Positions 9,993-16,491 of a stretch of DNA of 64,000 bases are shown here, piece by piece (the stretch's first letter is position 1; the number at the start of each line of letters is the position of its first letter). The translations under genes were made by a program, and so were the position numbers. Source of the DNA: Mycolicibacterium goodii. GTDB lineage: Bacteria > Actinomycetota > Actinomycetes > Mycobacteriales > Mycobacteriaceae. Under the pieces are notes generated by a model that was not told where the DNA came from, did no database searches, and worked only from the letters and a program-made list of their open reading frames with translations. The stretch covers positions 3,348,001 through 3,412,000 of the forward strand of contig NZ_CP092364.2 of assembly GCF_022370755.2 (NCBI RefSeq). Reading direction: 5' to 3'.

Positions 9993-10009
9993 GTGGATGT
10001 TCTATACGA
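9993..10009. promoter_or_regulatory. Candidate GntR operator, degenerate copy, before the ABC importer genes
   Basis: GTGGATGTTCTATACGA matches the 17-bp palindrome at 11328-11344 at 10 of the 14 arm positions. It overlaps the stop codon of the small Pro-rich gene and lies 27 bases upstream of the binding-protein start. Inferred to be bound by the GntR protein of this island; weaker than the other two copies. Confidence 0.45.
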
Positions 10010-10319
10010 GCCGGTGTGATCTGGATCTGGTACGTCTCGGCCGGGACGACCGCGAGCGCGTGCTCAACAGTCCGGCCAGTTCCAGGCCGATGGCGACGCC
10101 GAGAAGCGCCGCCGCCGTCGTGAACCGCGTGCCGTTGACGTCACGCGCGGCCGTCGCACCGCGAGGCGGCCGGTCGGCCGGCGCCCCTGCTGGTTCGGGA
10201 GGCGGTCCGACCGGCTCACCGTCGGCGGGCGTGAGCGGTCGCCGCAACGGAGGTGGCGCACCGGGAACGGCACTTCCCGGCGCCGGGAACGCACGCTGCT
10301 CGGTCGCCGAATCAGCCAT
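10002..10319 (-). CDS. Small proline-rich protein with one membrane helix
   Basis: 105 aa, not recognised. The first two thirds are rich in Pro, Ala and Gly without secondary-structure signals; then comes a single hydrophobic stretch TTAAALLGVAIGLELAGLL followed by an Arg/Ser-rich tail, consistent with a linker tethered to the membrane, the basic tail being cytoplasmic. The ATG overlaps the end of the LLM gene by 8 bases and the gene is followed 35 bases later by the binding-protein gene, so it is part of the operon. Its helix resembles in character the C-terminal helix of the CoxG-like protein encoded divergently. A role as membrane anchor or adaptor for the hydroxylase is only a guess. Confidence 0.55.
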   Translation of the reverse strand: MADSATEQRAFPAPGSAVPGAPPPLRRPLTPADGEPVGPPPEPAGAPADRPPRGATAARDVNGTRFTTAAALLGVAIGLELAGLLSTRSRSSRPRRTRSRSHRLV

Positions 10320-11307
10320 GGCCGTCGACGAGTTCGGCGAACGTGCGGATCGTCGGAGCCCGGCTCTCACCGGGCCGGACGAACGGGACGATCGACACCT
10401 GGTCCACTCCGAGTGCCTCGATCTCCTTGAGCCGCTGATCGCATTCGGCCGGGGTTCCCGCCAGTGCGAACAGGTCGACGAGTTCGTCGGGCACGAGGTC
10501 GGCGTGCGAGGCCTCGGTGTTCATGTGCTCGTAATAGTTGTACGAATCGCGGATCCGGTCGATGGCCTCTTCGAGCTCCGGCGCGACGTCGGCAGGCAAC
10601 GGCCGGATCGCCACGCGTGACACGTGGGCCCGCACCAGATCCCGCGCCTTGGTGCGGTCGTCGTCGATCGCGGTCGGCGTCCACAACACGATGTGGAGGT
10701 CGTCGAGGGTGCGTCCGCTCTCGGCGGCCCCGAGCGCGACGGTCTCGAGCGCCGCCTCGATGAAATGCGGCGCGGTGCCCACCAGCACGATGACGCCGTC
10801 GGCGATGCGACCGGACATCCGCAGGATCTTCGGCGCGGAGGCCGCGATGTAGATCGGTATGTCGACCGGTTCGCTCAGGTAGTTCAGGTGGTAGTCGGCG
10901 CCGCTGGTCGCCTCGGTGACCTTCTCACCCTTGAAGAGGGCGCGCAGATCGCATATCGACCTCTCGAGCTCCGCGAGCTTCTGAGGTTTGAGGCCCATGG
11001 TCCGCAACGAGGAATCGCCGGTGCCGATCCCGAGGGCCACGCGGCCCCCGGTGAACTCGGCGAGCGTCGCCCAGGTCGACGCCAGCAGGGACGTGTGGCG
11101 CGTGACCGCATTGGTGACACCGGTGCCGAACACGATGCGTTCCGTACCGACCGCCGCCGCGCCCATCACGGTCGACGACTCCCGCCAGATGTTCTGGGAG
11201 TCGCCGAACCAGACGTTGTCGTACCCGAGCGACTCAGAGAGGCGGACGTATTCACGCATCGCGCCCACCGGTTCGGTCGGGAAGAGACCGACACCTTTGC
11301 TCAGCAC
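10312..11307 (-). CDS. LLM-family (F420/FMN) oxidoreductase, Mer-like
   Basis: 331 aa, a luciferase-like TIM barrel. Family marks include NVWFGDS near residue 30, GRVALGIGTGDSS near residue 90 and PIYIAASAPKILRMSGRIADG near residues 150-170; the last segment is typical of F420-dependent methylene-H4MPT-reductase-like members, although FMN monooxygenases share the fold. The start is GTG at 11307 with GGGAG upstream. It is the first gene of the long minus-strand operon and faces the CoxG-like gene across the GntR palindrome. In the pathway it could reduce the hydroxylated ring with F420H2 or open it oxidatively, as RutA does for uracil. Confidence 0.8.
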   Translation of the reverse strand: MLSKGVGLFPTEPVGAMREYVRLSESLGYDNVWFGDSQNIWRESSTVMGAAAVGTERIVFGTGVTNAVTRHTSLLASTWATLAEFTGGRVALGIGTGDSSLRTMGLKPQKLAELERSICDLRALFKGEKVTEATSGADYHLNYLSEPVDIPIYIAASAPKILRMSGRIADGVIVLVGTAPHFIEAALETVALGAAESGRTLDDLHIVLWTPTAIDDDRTKARDLVRAHVSRVAIRPLPADVAPELEEAIDRIRDSYNYYEHMNTEASHADLVPDELVDLFALAGTPAECDQRLKEIEALGVDQVSIVPFVRPGESRAPTIRTFAELVDGHG

Positions 11308-11327
11308 AATCGACTCCCTGGGCGACG

Positions 11328-11344
11328 TTGGATAGTGTATCCAA
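11328..11344. promoter_or_regulatory. Perfect 17-bp palindrome, candidate GntR operator
   Basis: TTGGATA-GTG-TATCCAA is a perfect inverted repeat with a 3-base centre in the 97-base gap between the divergent LLM and CoxG-like genes. Its size and position fit an operator for an FCD-type GntR dimer controlling both transcripts. Two related copies occur at 9993-10009 and 13206-13222. Confidence 0.75.
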
Positions 11345-11404
11345 TCGTAAGGGGGTTGTTCAGGTCACACAACCGGAATCGCAAATTACAGAGAAGAGAA
11401 TCCT

Positions 11405-11992
11405 GTGGAGCTGGTCAATGAATTCTCCGTCGATGCGCCGCTCGACGTCGCCTGGTCGGCCCTCACCGACATCCCACGCGTGGTCGGGTGCATACCCGGC
11501 GCCGAACTCGAGAGTCATGACGGCGACGACTATCGCGCCAAGGTGAAGGTGAAGGTGGGCCCGGTCGGGCTGACCCTGGCAGGCACCGCAACCGTCGTCA
11601 GCCGTGACGACACGGCGCACCAGATGGTGGTGCGTGGAGCCGCCCGCGACCGCAAGGGGCAGGGCACGGCCGAGGCGGTGGTCCGGATCTCGGCCCGCGA
11701 CGACGCCGGCCGGGCACACGTCACCGTACGCACCGACCTCGAACTCGGTGGACGCATCTCGCAATTCGGCAGTGGCGTGATATCGCAGGTGAGCAACCGG
11801 ATCATCGGTCAGTTCGTCACCAGGCTCAACGCGCTGATCACCGCGCCCGGCGACGCCACCACCGCCACTCCGGCGCAGCCGGCGAAGCGCTTGGTGGACC
11901 ACGAAACGGATTGGCAGGCAATCGTTTTGACGGCGATCGCCGGGGTGGCTCTCGGTCTTGCGATCGGACGCACCGCCGAACGCGTGGCGTGA
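11405..11992 (+). CDS. coxG: CoxG-like SRPBCC protein with C-terminal membrane helix
   Basis: 195 aa. Residues 1-145 form a CoxG-type START/SRPBCC domain (start ELVNEFSVDAPLDVAWSALT, then RVVGCIPGAEL). A linker rich in Ala, Thr and Pro follows, and residues ~170-188 (AIVLTAIAGVALGLAIG) look like one membrane helix. CoxG proteins accompany CO dehydrogenase and other Mo hydroxylases; in mycobacteria CoxG has been reported to bind menaquinone and recruit the enzyme to the membrane. GTG start, weak GAGAAGAG site. Divergent from the operon that encodes the Mo hydroxylase and sharing its palindromic operator, it is the likely electron-delivery partner of that enzyme. Confidence 0.82.
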   Translation: MELVNEFSVDAPLDVAWSALTDIPRVVGCIPGAELESHDGDDYRAKVKVKVGPVGLTLAGTATVVSRDDTAHQMVVRGAARDRKGQGTAEAVVRISARDDAGRAHVTVRTDLELGGRISQFGSGVISQVSNRIIGQFVTRLNALITAPGDATTATPAQPAKRLVDHETDWQAIVLTAIAGVALGLAIGRTAERVA

Positions 11993-11994
11993 AC

Positions 11995-12456
11995 TCAGGG
12001 CCGCACCGACGCGACGAGTTCGAGTTCCACGCAGGCCCCGCCCGGCAGCGACGCCACCCCGACGGCCGTGCGGGCATGTGCGCCACACTCCGCGCCGAAC
12101 ACGTCCATGAGCACAGTCGACGCCCCGTCGATGACGGCGGGGTGCCTGTCGAACTGCGTCGTCGCGCGCACGTAACCCCGCAGATGGACAAGCCCCCGCA
12201 CCGCATGGAGGCCGACGGCCGCGTCGATCGCGGCGATCAGGTTCAACGCCGCGTAACCCGCGTGCGCGTGGGCCTGCTCGGGTGTCACGTCCTCGCCGAC
12301 CGTCCCGAACGCCCCCGGTTCGGCGGGCCGCCGTGAGGTCGTCCCGGAGATCCACAACTGATCCCCGAACAGTCGGCTCGGGAAGTATGCGCCTTTCGGC
12401 TCAGCCGGCGCAGGCAACTGAATGCCCAACGCGGCCAGCCTCTCCCGTGGAGTCAT
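11995..12456 (-). CDS. RidA/YjgF family protein
   Basis: 153 aa, one RidA domain of the YjgF/Rut-C-like kind with FGDQLWISGTTSR near residue 30 and the C-terminal GACVELELVASV. RidA proteins hydrolyse enamines and imines made by other enzymes. The start ATG overlaps the GntR stop as ATGA, so the two are co-transcribed; the stop is 2 bases from that of the convergent CoxG-like gene. An enamine-detoxifying enzyme fits a pathway with an enamidase, much as RutC accompanies the LLM enzyme RutA in uracil breakdown. Confidence 0.83.
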   Translation of the reverse strand: MTPRERLAALGIQLPAPAEPKGAYFPSRLFGDQLWISGTTSRRPAEPGAFGTVGEDVTPEQAHAHAGYAALNLIAAIDAAVGLHAVRGLVHLRGYVRATTQFDRHPAVIDGASTVLMDVFGAECGAHARTAVGVASLPGGACVELELVASVRP

Positions 12457-13184
12457 GAGGCGTCTTCGGTCTCCTCGCCGCCGAACACGGTGTGCAGATG
12501 ACCGATCGCCTGCAGGCGATGCTGATGGTTGATCGCGACGGCCCGCTCGGCATCGCGGGCGACGAACGCGTCGACCAGCAGGATGTGCTCGCTGTTGACC
12601 TTGGTCAGATCCATCAGGTGCGCGTAGAGCGGCCGGTAGGCATCAGCGGTGTTCCACAGCTGCGTGACGATACGCCTGGTCCGCGCGAGCGTGCTGGTTT
12701 CGAACGTCAGGAAGTGGAACTGCCGGTTGGCCAACCCGATGGAGATGAGGTCCCCCTTCTCGGCGGCCCGGTCCATCTGGTCCATCTGCTCGCGCATCCG
12801 CTCCACGAGGTCGTCGGTGACCGCGGGCATCGCGTCGCGGATGAGCTCGGCCTCGAGGATGTCCCGCAGCCGGAACACCTCGAGAAGTTCGTCGAGTCCC
12901 AGTTTGGTCACGCGGTACCCGCTGTGCGGGACGTAGGTGATGTACTCCTCGGCCTCGAGTGTCTTCAGCGCCTCGCGGATCGGGATGCGCGACAGGCCGA
13001 ACTGTTCGGCCAGGCTCTCCTGCACGATCCAGCTGCCGGGCGCGAGCTTTCCGCTGGTGATGTCGCGCCGCAACACCTCGGCCACGGCCTGCTGGGCCGT
13101 CTTCGGGCGCACGAAGTCGGCCCGGGTCGCCGAGCCGTTGGCGGCCCGGACCGGGCTGCGTTTGGGCGCTGTTCGCGGAGCCAT
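12453..13184 (-). CDS. GntR-family transcriptional regulator, FCD (FadR) type
   Basis: 243 aa. A winged helix-turn-helix (GKLAPGSWIVQESLAEQFGL, then SRIPIREALKTLE) at about residues 40-100 is followed by an all-helical FCD effector domain with the usual metal/ligand His-containing helices (REQMDQMD, NRQFHFL, HQHRL). Start ATG at 13184; the upstream site is a weak GCGAGA. The candidate operator copy at 13206-13222 lies 22 bases before the start, which suggests autoregulation. It is presumably the local repressor of the island, with the effector being the pathway substrate or an intermediate. Confidence 0.9.
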   Translation of the reverse strand: MAPRTAPKRSPVRAANGSATRADFVRPKTAQQAVAEVLRRDITSGKLAPGSWIVQESLAEQFGLSRIPIREALKTLEAEEYITYVPHSGYRVTKLGLDELLEVFRLRDILEAELIRDAMPAVTDDLVERMREQMDQMDRAAEKGDLISIGLANRQFHFLTFETSTLARTRRIVTQLWNTADAYRPLYAHLMDLTKVNSEHILLVDAFVARDAERAVAINHQHRLQAIGHLHTVFGGEETEDAS

Positions 13185-13205
13185 GCCATCTCGCTTTCGC
13201 TCAGA

Positions 13206-13222
13206 TTGGATACTCTATGCGA
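13206..13222. promoter_or_regulatory. Candidate GntR operator upstream of the regulator gene
   Basis: TTGGATACTCTATGCGA keeps the full left arm and five of seven right-arm bases of the palindrome at 11328-11344. It lies 22 bases before the gntR start and is a likely autoregulatory site. Confidence 0.6.
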
Positions 13223-13264
13223 TCGCGAACCGCGGCTGCCACAACCGCGCCGAACCCCGAGTGC

Positions 13265-14185
13265 TCACCGAAGTCGCATCCGGCCGATCACATCGCCGAG
13301 GAACGCCACGATGCGGCGGGCGCCGGACGCGTCGGGATCCTGGTCCGGGTCGTAGATGACAAGGCTGAGGCCGACACACCGGCCGGTGGACAGCACCGTA
13401 CGGGCCAGGTCGGTCAACTGCTCCCACCGGAGTCCGCCGGGTTCGTCGGGCACTCCGGGCAGACCCTGCGCGGGAAACTCGACCGGATCGAGCACGTCGA
13501 GGTCGATGTGCAGCCACCATCGCCGCGATGCGGCGGCCAGTGCCGCCACGGCACGGCGCGTGGTGCCCACGGGATCGGCGGCAAGGTCGGCCAAGGGCGC
13601 GAGCCATACGCCGCAGCCCGCGAGCGTACCGACGTTGAACTGGGCGCGCCATGCCGCGTCCCGGGGACCGAGCACCACGAGCTGCTCGCGCGGTAAGACT
13701 GAGACCGATTCGCGCAGAACGCCTTTCAGGGTACGTCCGGTCAGTCCGAGCAGAAGTCCGACCTCGGTGTTCGCGGCCTCGCCGTCCTCGGACACGTCGA
13801 GCGGCATGGTGTCCTCATGCCCGTCGACGAACACCAGCCCGGCATCGGGCGACCGTTGGCGCATCCCCGTGACGATTCCGAAGAGCACCGAGCAGTCCCC
13901 GCCGAAGACCACCGGGAACCGGCCCGCAGCGAGCGCGGCGTCGACCTGGTGTGACAGTGCCGCGGTCATCGCCACCAGCGCGGGCTCGTTCCGCAGAGTG
14001 GTCTGCGCGCCGCGTGACGGCTCCGGCGGGGGCAGTTCGACATCAGCGTCGGCGGCCACCCGAGCCGCGCCGAATGCGCGAGCGATCCCGGCGTGCCGCA
14101 GTGCGCCGGGCGCACGGGCCTGGTTACCGAGCCGGCCGTACCCGTCGAAGGGCACGCCGATCAGCTCGATCACCGGCGGGGTCAT
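13265..14185 (-). CDS. Arginase/agmatinase-fold (ureohydrolase) family protein
   Basis: 306 aa with ureohydrolase motifs in order: FGGDCSVLFG (~residue 95), VFVDGHEDT (~120) and WLHIDLDVLDP (~225). These are the Mn-binding segments; the first usual His (GGDH) is Cys here, which occurs in a subgroup of the family. Arginase, agmatinase, guanidinobutyrase or formimidoylglutamase activity cannot be separated by reading alone. Start ATG overlaps the preceding HAD gene as ATGA, so the pair is one operon; it has no visible link to the gntR island, whose regulator is read from the far side. Confidence 0.75.
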   Translation of the reverse strand: MTPPVIELIGVPFDGYGRLGNQARAPGALRHAGIARAFGAARVAADADVELPPPEPSRGAQTTLRNEPALVAMTAALSHQVDAALAAGRFPVVFGGDCSVLFGIVTGMRQRSPDAGLVFVDGHEDTMPLDVSEDGEAANTEVGLLLGLTGRTLKGVLRESVSVLPREQLVVLGPRDAAWRAQFNVGTLAGCGVWLAPLADLAADPVGTTRRAVAALAAASRRWWLHIDLDVLDPVEFPAQGLPGVPDEPGGLRWEQLTDLARTVLSTGRCVGLSLVIYDPDQDPDASGARRIVAFLGDVIGRMRLR

Positions 14186-14955
14186 ATCAGGTCGATCGCC
14201 TCCGCGATGGACGGCAGCACGCGGCTGGGACGGAACGGATACCGCTCGATGTCGGCGACCTCGGTGGACCCGGTGAGCACCAGGATGGTGTCGAGCCCGG
14301 CCTCGATCCCGGCGACGACGTCGGTGTCCATGCGGTCGCCCACCATCACCGTGCTCTCCGAATGTGCCTCGATACGGTTGAGCGCGCTGCGGAACATCAT
14401 CGGGTTGGGCTTGCCGACGAAATACGGTTCGCGGCCGGTGGCCTTGGTGATCATGGCCGCGACCGATCCGGTGGCGGGCAACGGGCCCTCGGCCGAGGGT
14501 CCGGTCACGTCCGGATTGGTGGCGATGAACCGCGCGCCGCCGATGATGAGCCGGATCGCCCTGGTGATCGCCTCGAAGGAGTACGTGCGGGTCTCCCCCA
14601 GCACCACGAAATCCGGTTCGACGTCGGTGAGTGTGTAACCGACCTCGTGCAGGGCCGTCGTCAGCCCGGCCTCGCCGATCACGTATGCCGAACCGCCCGG
14701 CAACTGATCGTTGAGGAACGCCGCGGTCGCGAGCGCCGAGGTCCAGATCGAGCTCTCTGGCACCGTCAGACCCGAACGCGCCAACCGCGCCGCGAGATCA
14801 CGCGGGGTGAAGATCGAATTGTTGGTCAGAACCAGAAACGGCCGCTCCTTGTCGACCAGGGTTTGCAGGAACTCCGCGGCTCCGGGCAGCGCGTGTTCCT
14901 CGCGTACCAGGACACCGTCCATATCCGTCAGCCAGCACTGGGCATGTGAACGCAC
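14182..14955 (-). CDS. HAD-IIA family phosphatase (NagD-like)
   Basis: 257 aa. HAD motif I is WLTDMDGVL (residues ~8-16, nucleophile Asp followed by the acid/base Asp), motif II LTNNS, motif III Lys within VGKPNPMMF, motif IV VGDRMDTDV. The cap sits between motifs II and III, as in subclass IIA phosphatases (NagD, phosphoglycolate or 4-nitrophenyl phosphatases). The start is GTG at 14955 without a clear Shine-Dalgarno. First gene of a two-gene operon with the ureohydrolase-like gene. The physiological phosphate ester is unknown. Confidence 0.82.
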   Translation of the reverse strand: MRSHAQCWLTDMDGVLVREEHALPGAAEFLQTLVDKERPFLVLTNNSIFTPRDLAARLARSGLTVPESSIWTSALATAAFLNDQLPGGSAYVIGEAGLTTALHEVGYTLTDVEPDFVVLGETRTYSFEAITRAIRLIIGGARFIATNPDVTGPSAEGPLPATGSVAAMITKATGREPYFVGKPNPMMFRSALNRIEAHSESTVMVGDRMDTDVVAGIEAGLDTILVLTGSTEVADIERYPFRPSRVLPSIAEAIDLI

Positions 14956-15040
14956 CGTCCCAGTGTCTCAATTCCGACCGGGATGCGAGCGTTCAACGCA
15001 TGATCGTCGACGTTGAGAATGTGTTCACGGTCGGGACACG

Positions 15041-15077
15041 AAAAACGCCCGGCCGGACGATCTCTCGCCGGCCGGGC
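15041..15077 (-). terminator. Rho-independent terminator after the aminotransferase gene
   Basis: Perfect 10-bp stem GCCCGGCCGG / CCGGCCGGGC with an 11-base loop, followed on the minus strand by GTTTTT. It begins 16 bases beyond the stop at 15093. Confidence 0.85.
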
Positions 15078-15092
15078 ATTTCGGGTCGTACG

Positions 15093-16478
15093 TCAGACAG
15101 TGTGCTCGTCGGCGACGTCGAGCGCCTTGTCGAGGATCCCCAGACCCTCACGCACCTCGTCGGCCGACACGTTGCACGGTGGGACGACGTGGATGCGGTT
15201 GAAGTTGGCGAACGGCAGCAGGCCGCCCGCCTTGCACGCCGCGATGACGGCGTTCATGGCCGGGCTCGAAGATCCATAGGGCGCCAACGGTTCCCGCGTC
15301 TGCCGATCCTTGACCAACTCGACGGCCCAGAACACGCCCAGACCGCGGACCTCACCGACGCTGCGGTGCTTGGCGGCCAACTCGGCCAGACCGGGGCCGA
15401 TGACCTCGGCACCCACCTTGGCCGCGTTCTCGACCATGCGCTCGTCTTCCATCGCGTTGATGGTCGCCACCGCGGCCGCGCATGCCAGCGGATGACCCGA
15501 GTAGGTCAGCCCGCCCGGGTACGCGCGGTGCGCGAAGGTCTCGTAGATCTCCGGGCTGATCGCCACGCCACCGAGCGGCACGTACCCAGAGTTGACGCCC
15601 TTGGCGAACGTCATCAGATCGGGCACGACGTCGAAGTGGTTGATGGAGAACCACTTTCCGCTACGTCCGAAGCCCGCCATCACCTCGTCGGCGATGAACA
15701 CGATGCCGTAACGGGTGCAGAGCTCGCGTACGCCTGCCAGGTACCCGGGTGGCGGCACCATGATGCCCGCGGTGCCAGGGATGGACTCCAGGATGATCGC
15801 GGCGATGGTGGACGGGCCCTCCATCTGGATCAGCTTCTCCAGGTACTCCAGCGCGCGCTGGGATTCCTGCTCCTCGGTCTCGGCGTAGAACGACGAGCGG
15901 TACAGGAACGGCCCGTTGAAGTGCACGACCCCGGCGTTGCCCCGGTCGTTGGGCCAGCGGCGCGGGTCGCCGGTCAGGTTGATCGCGGTGTCGGTGCCGC
16001 CGTGGTAGGCCCGGTACCGGGAGAGCACCTTGTAGCGGCCCGTGTGCAGGCGAGCCATCCGCACGGCATGCTCGACGGCGTCGGCGCCACCGTTGGTGAA
16101 GAAGATCTTGTTCAACTCACCCGGGGTGCGCTCGGCGATCAGCCGGGCCGCCTCCGAACGCGCGGCGTTGGCGTGTTGCGGTGCCACCGTGCACAGCTTG
16201 GCGGCCTGTTCGGCAATGGCCGCAACGACTTTCGGGTGCTGATGACCGATGTTGGTGTTCACCAGCTGGCTGGAGAAGTCCAGCAGCCGGTTGCCGTCGC
16301 CGTCCCACAGGTACGACCCCTGCGCCGCGGTGACGGTCATCGGGGTGATCTCCTCCTGGGCGGACCAGGAGTGGAACACGTGGGCGCGGTCGAGTTCGTA
16401 GGCCCGCGCCGCCTCGGCCTTCGCCCCGTCGACCGACAGGCCGTTGGGCAGCAGGGTGGACTCGTGAATCGCTGTCAT
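15093..16478 (-). CDS. Class III (omega) aminotransferase, probably beta-alanine/taurine:pyruvate type
   Basis: 461 aa PLP enzyme, fold type I. FFTNGGADAVEHAVRMAR (~120) binds the phosphate, the IVFIADEVMAGFGRSGKW segment (~245) holds the Asp contacting the PLP nitrogen, and FAKGVNSGYVPLGG (~290) holds the Schiff-base Lys. ATG at 16478 was chosen where homology starts; the longer open frame reads through the mmsA gene. It is 13 bases downstream of mmsA. Pairing with a CoA-acylating semialdehyde dehydrogenase suggests conversion of beta-alanine (or taurine, beta-aminoisobutyrate) to a semialdehyde that MmsA turns into acyl-CoA. Confidence 0.82.
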   Translation of the reverse strand: MTAIHESTLLPNGLSVDGAKAEAARAYELDRAHVFHSWSAQEEITPMTVTAAQGSYLWDGDGNRLLDFSSQLVNTNIGHQHPKVVAAIAEQAAKLCTVAPQHANAARSEAARLIAERTPGELNKIFFTNGGADAVEHAVRMARLHTGRYKVLSRYRAYHGGTDTAINLTGDPRRWPNDRGNAGVVHFNGPFLYRSSFYAETEEQESQRALEYLEKLIQMEGPSTIAAIILESIPGTAGIMVPPPGYLAGVRELCTRYGIVFIADEVMAGFGRSGKWFSINHFDVVPDLMTFAKGVNSGYVPLGGVAISPEIYETFAHRAYPGGLTYSGHPLACAAAVATINAMEDERMVENAAKVGAEVIGPGLAELAAKHRSVGEVRGLGVFWAVELVKDRQTREPLAPYGSSSPAMNAVIAACKAGGLLPFANFNRIHVVPPCNVSADEVREGLGILDKALDVADEHTV

Positions 16479-16491
16479 GTTTGCCAGTCTC

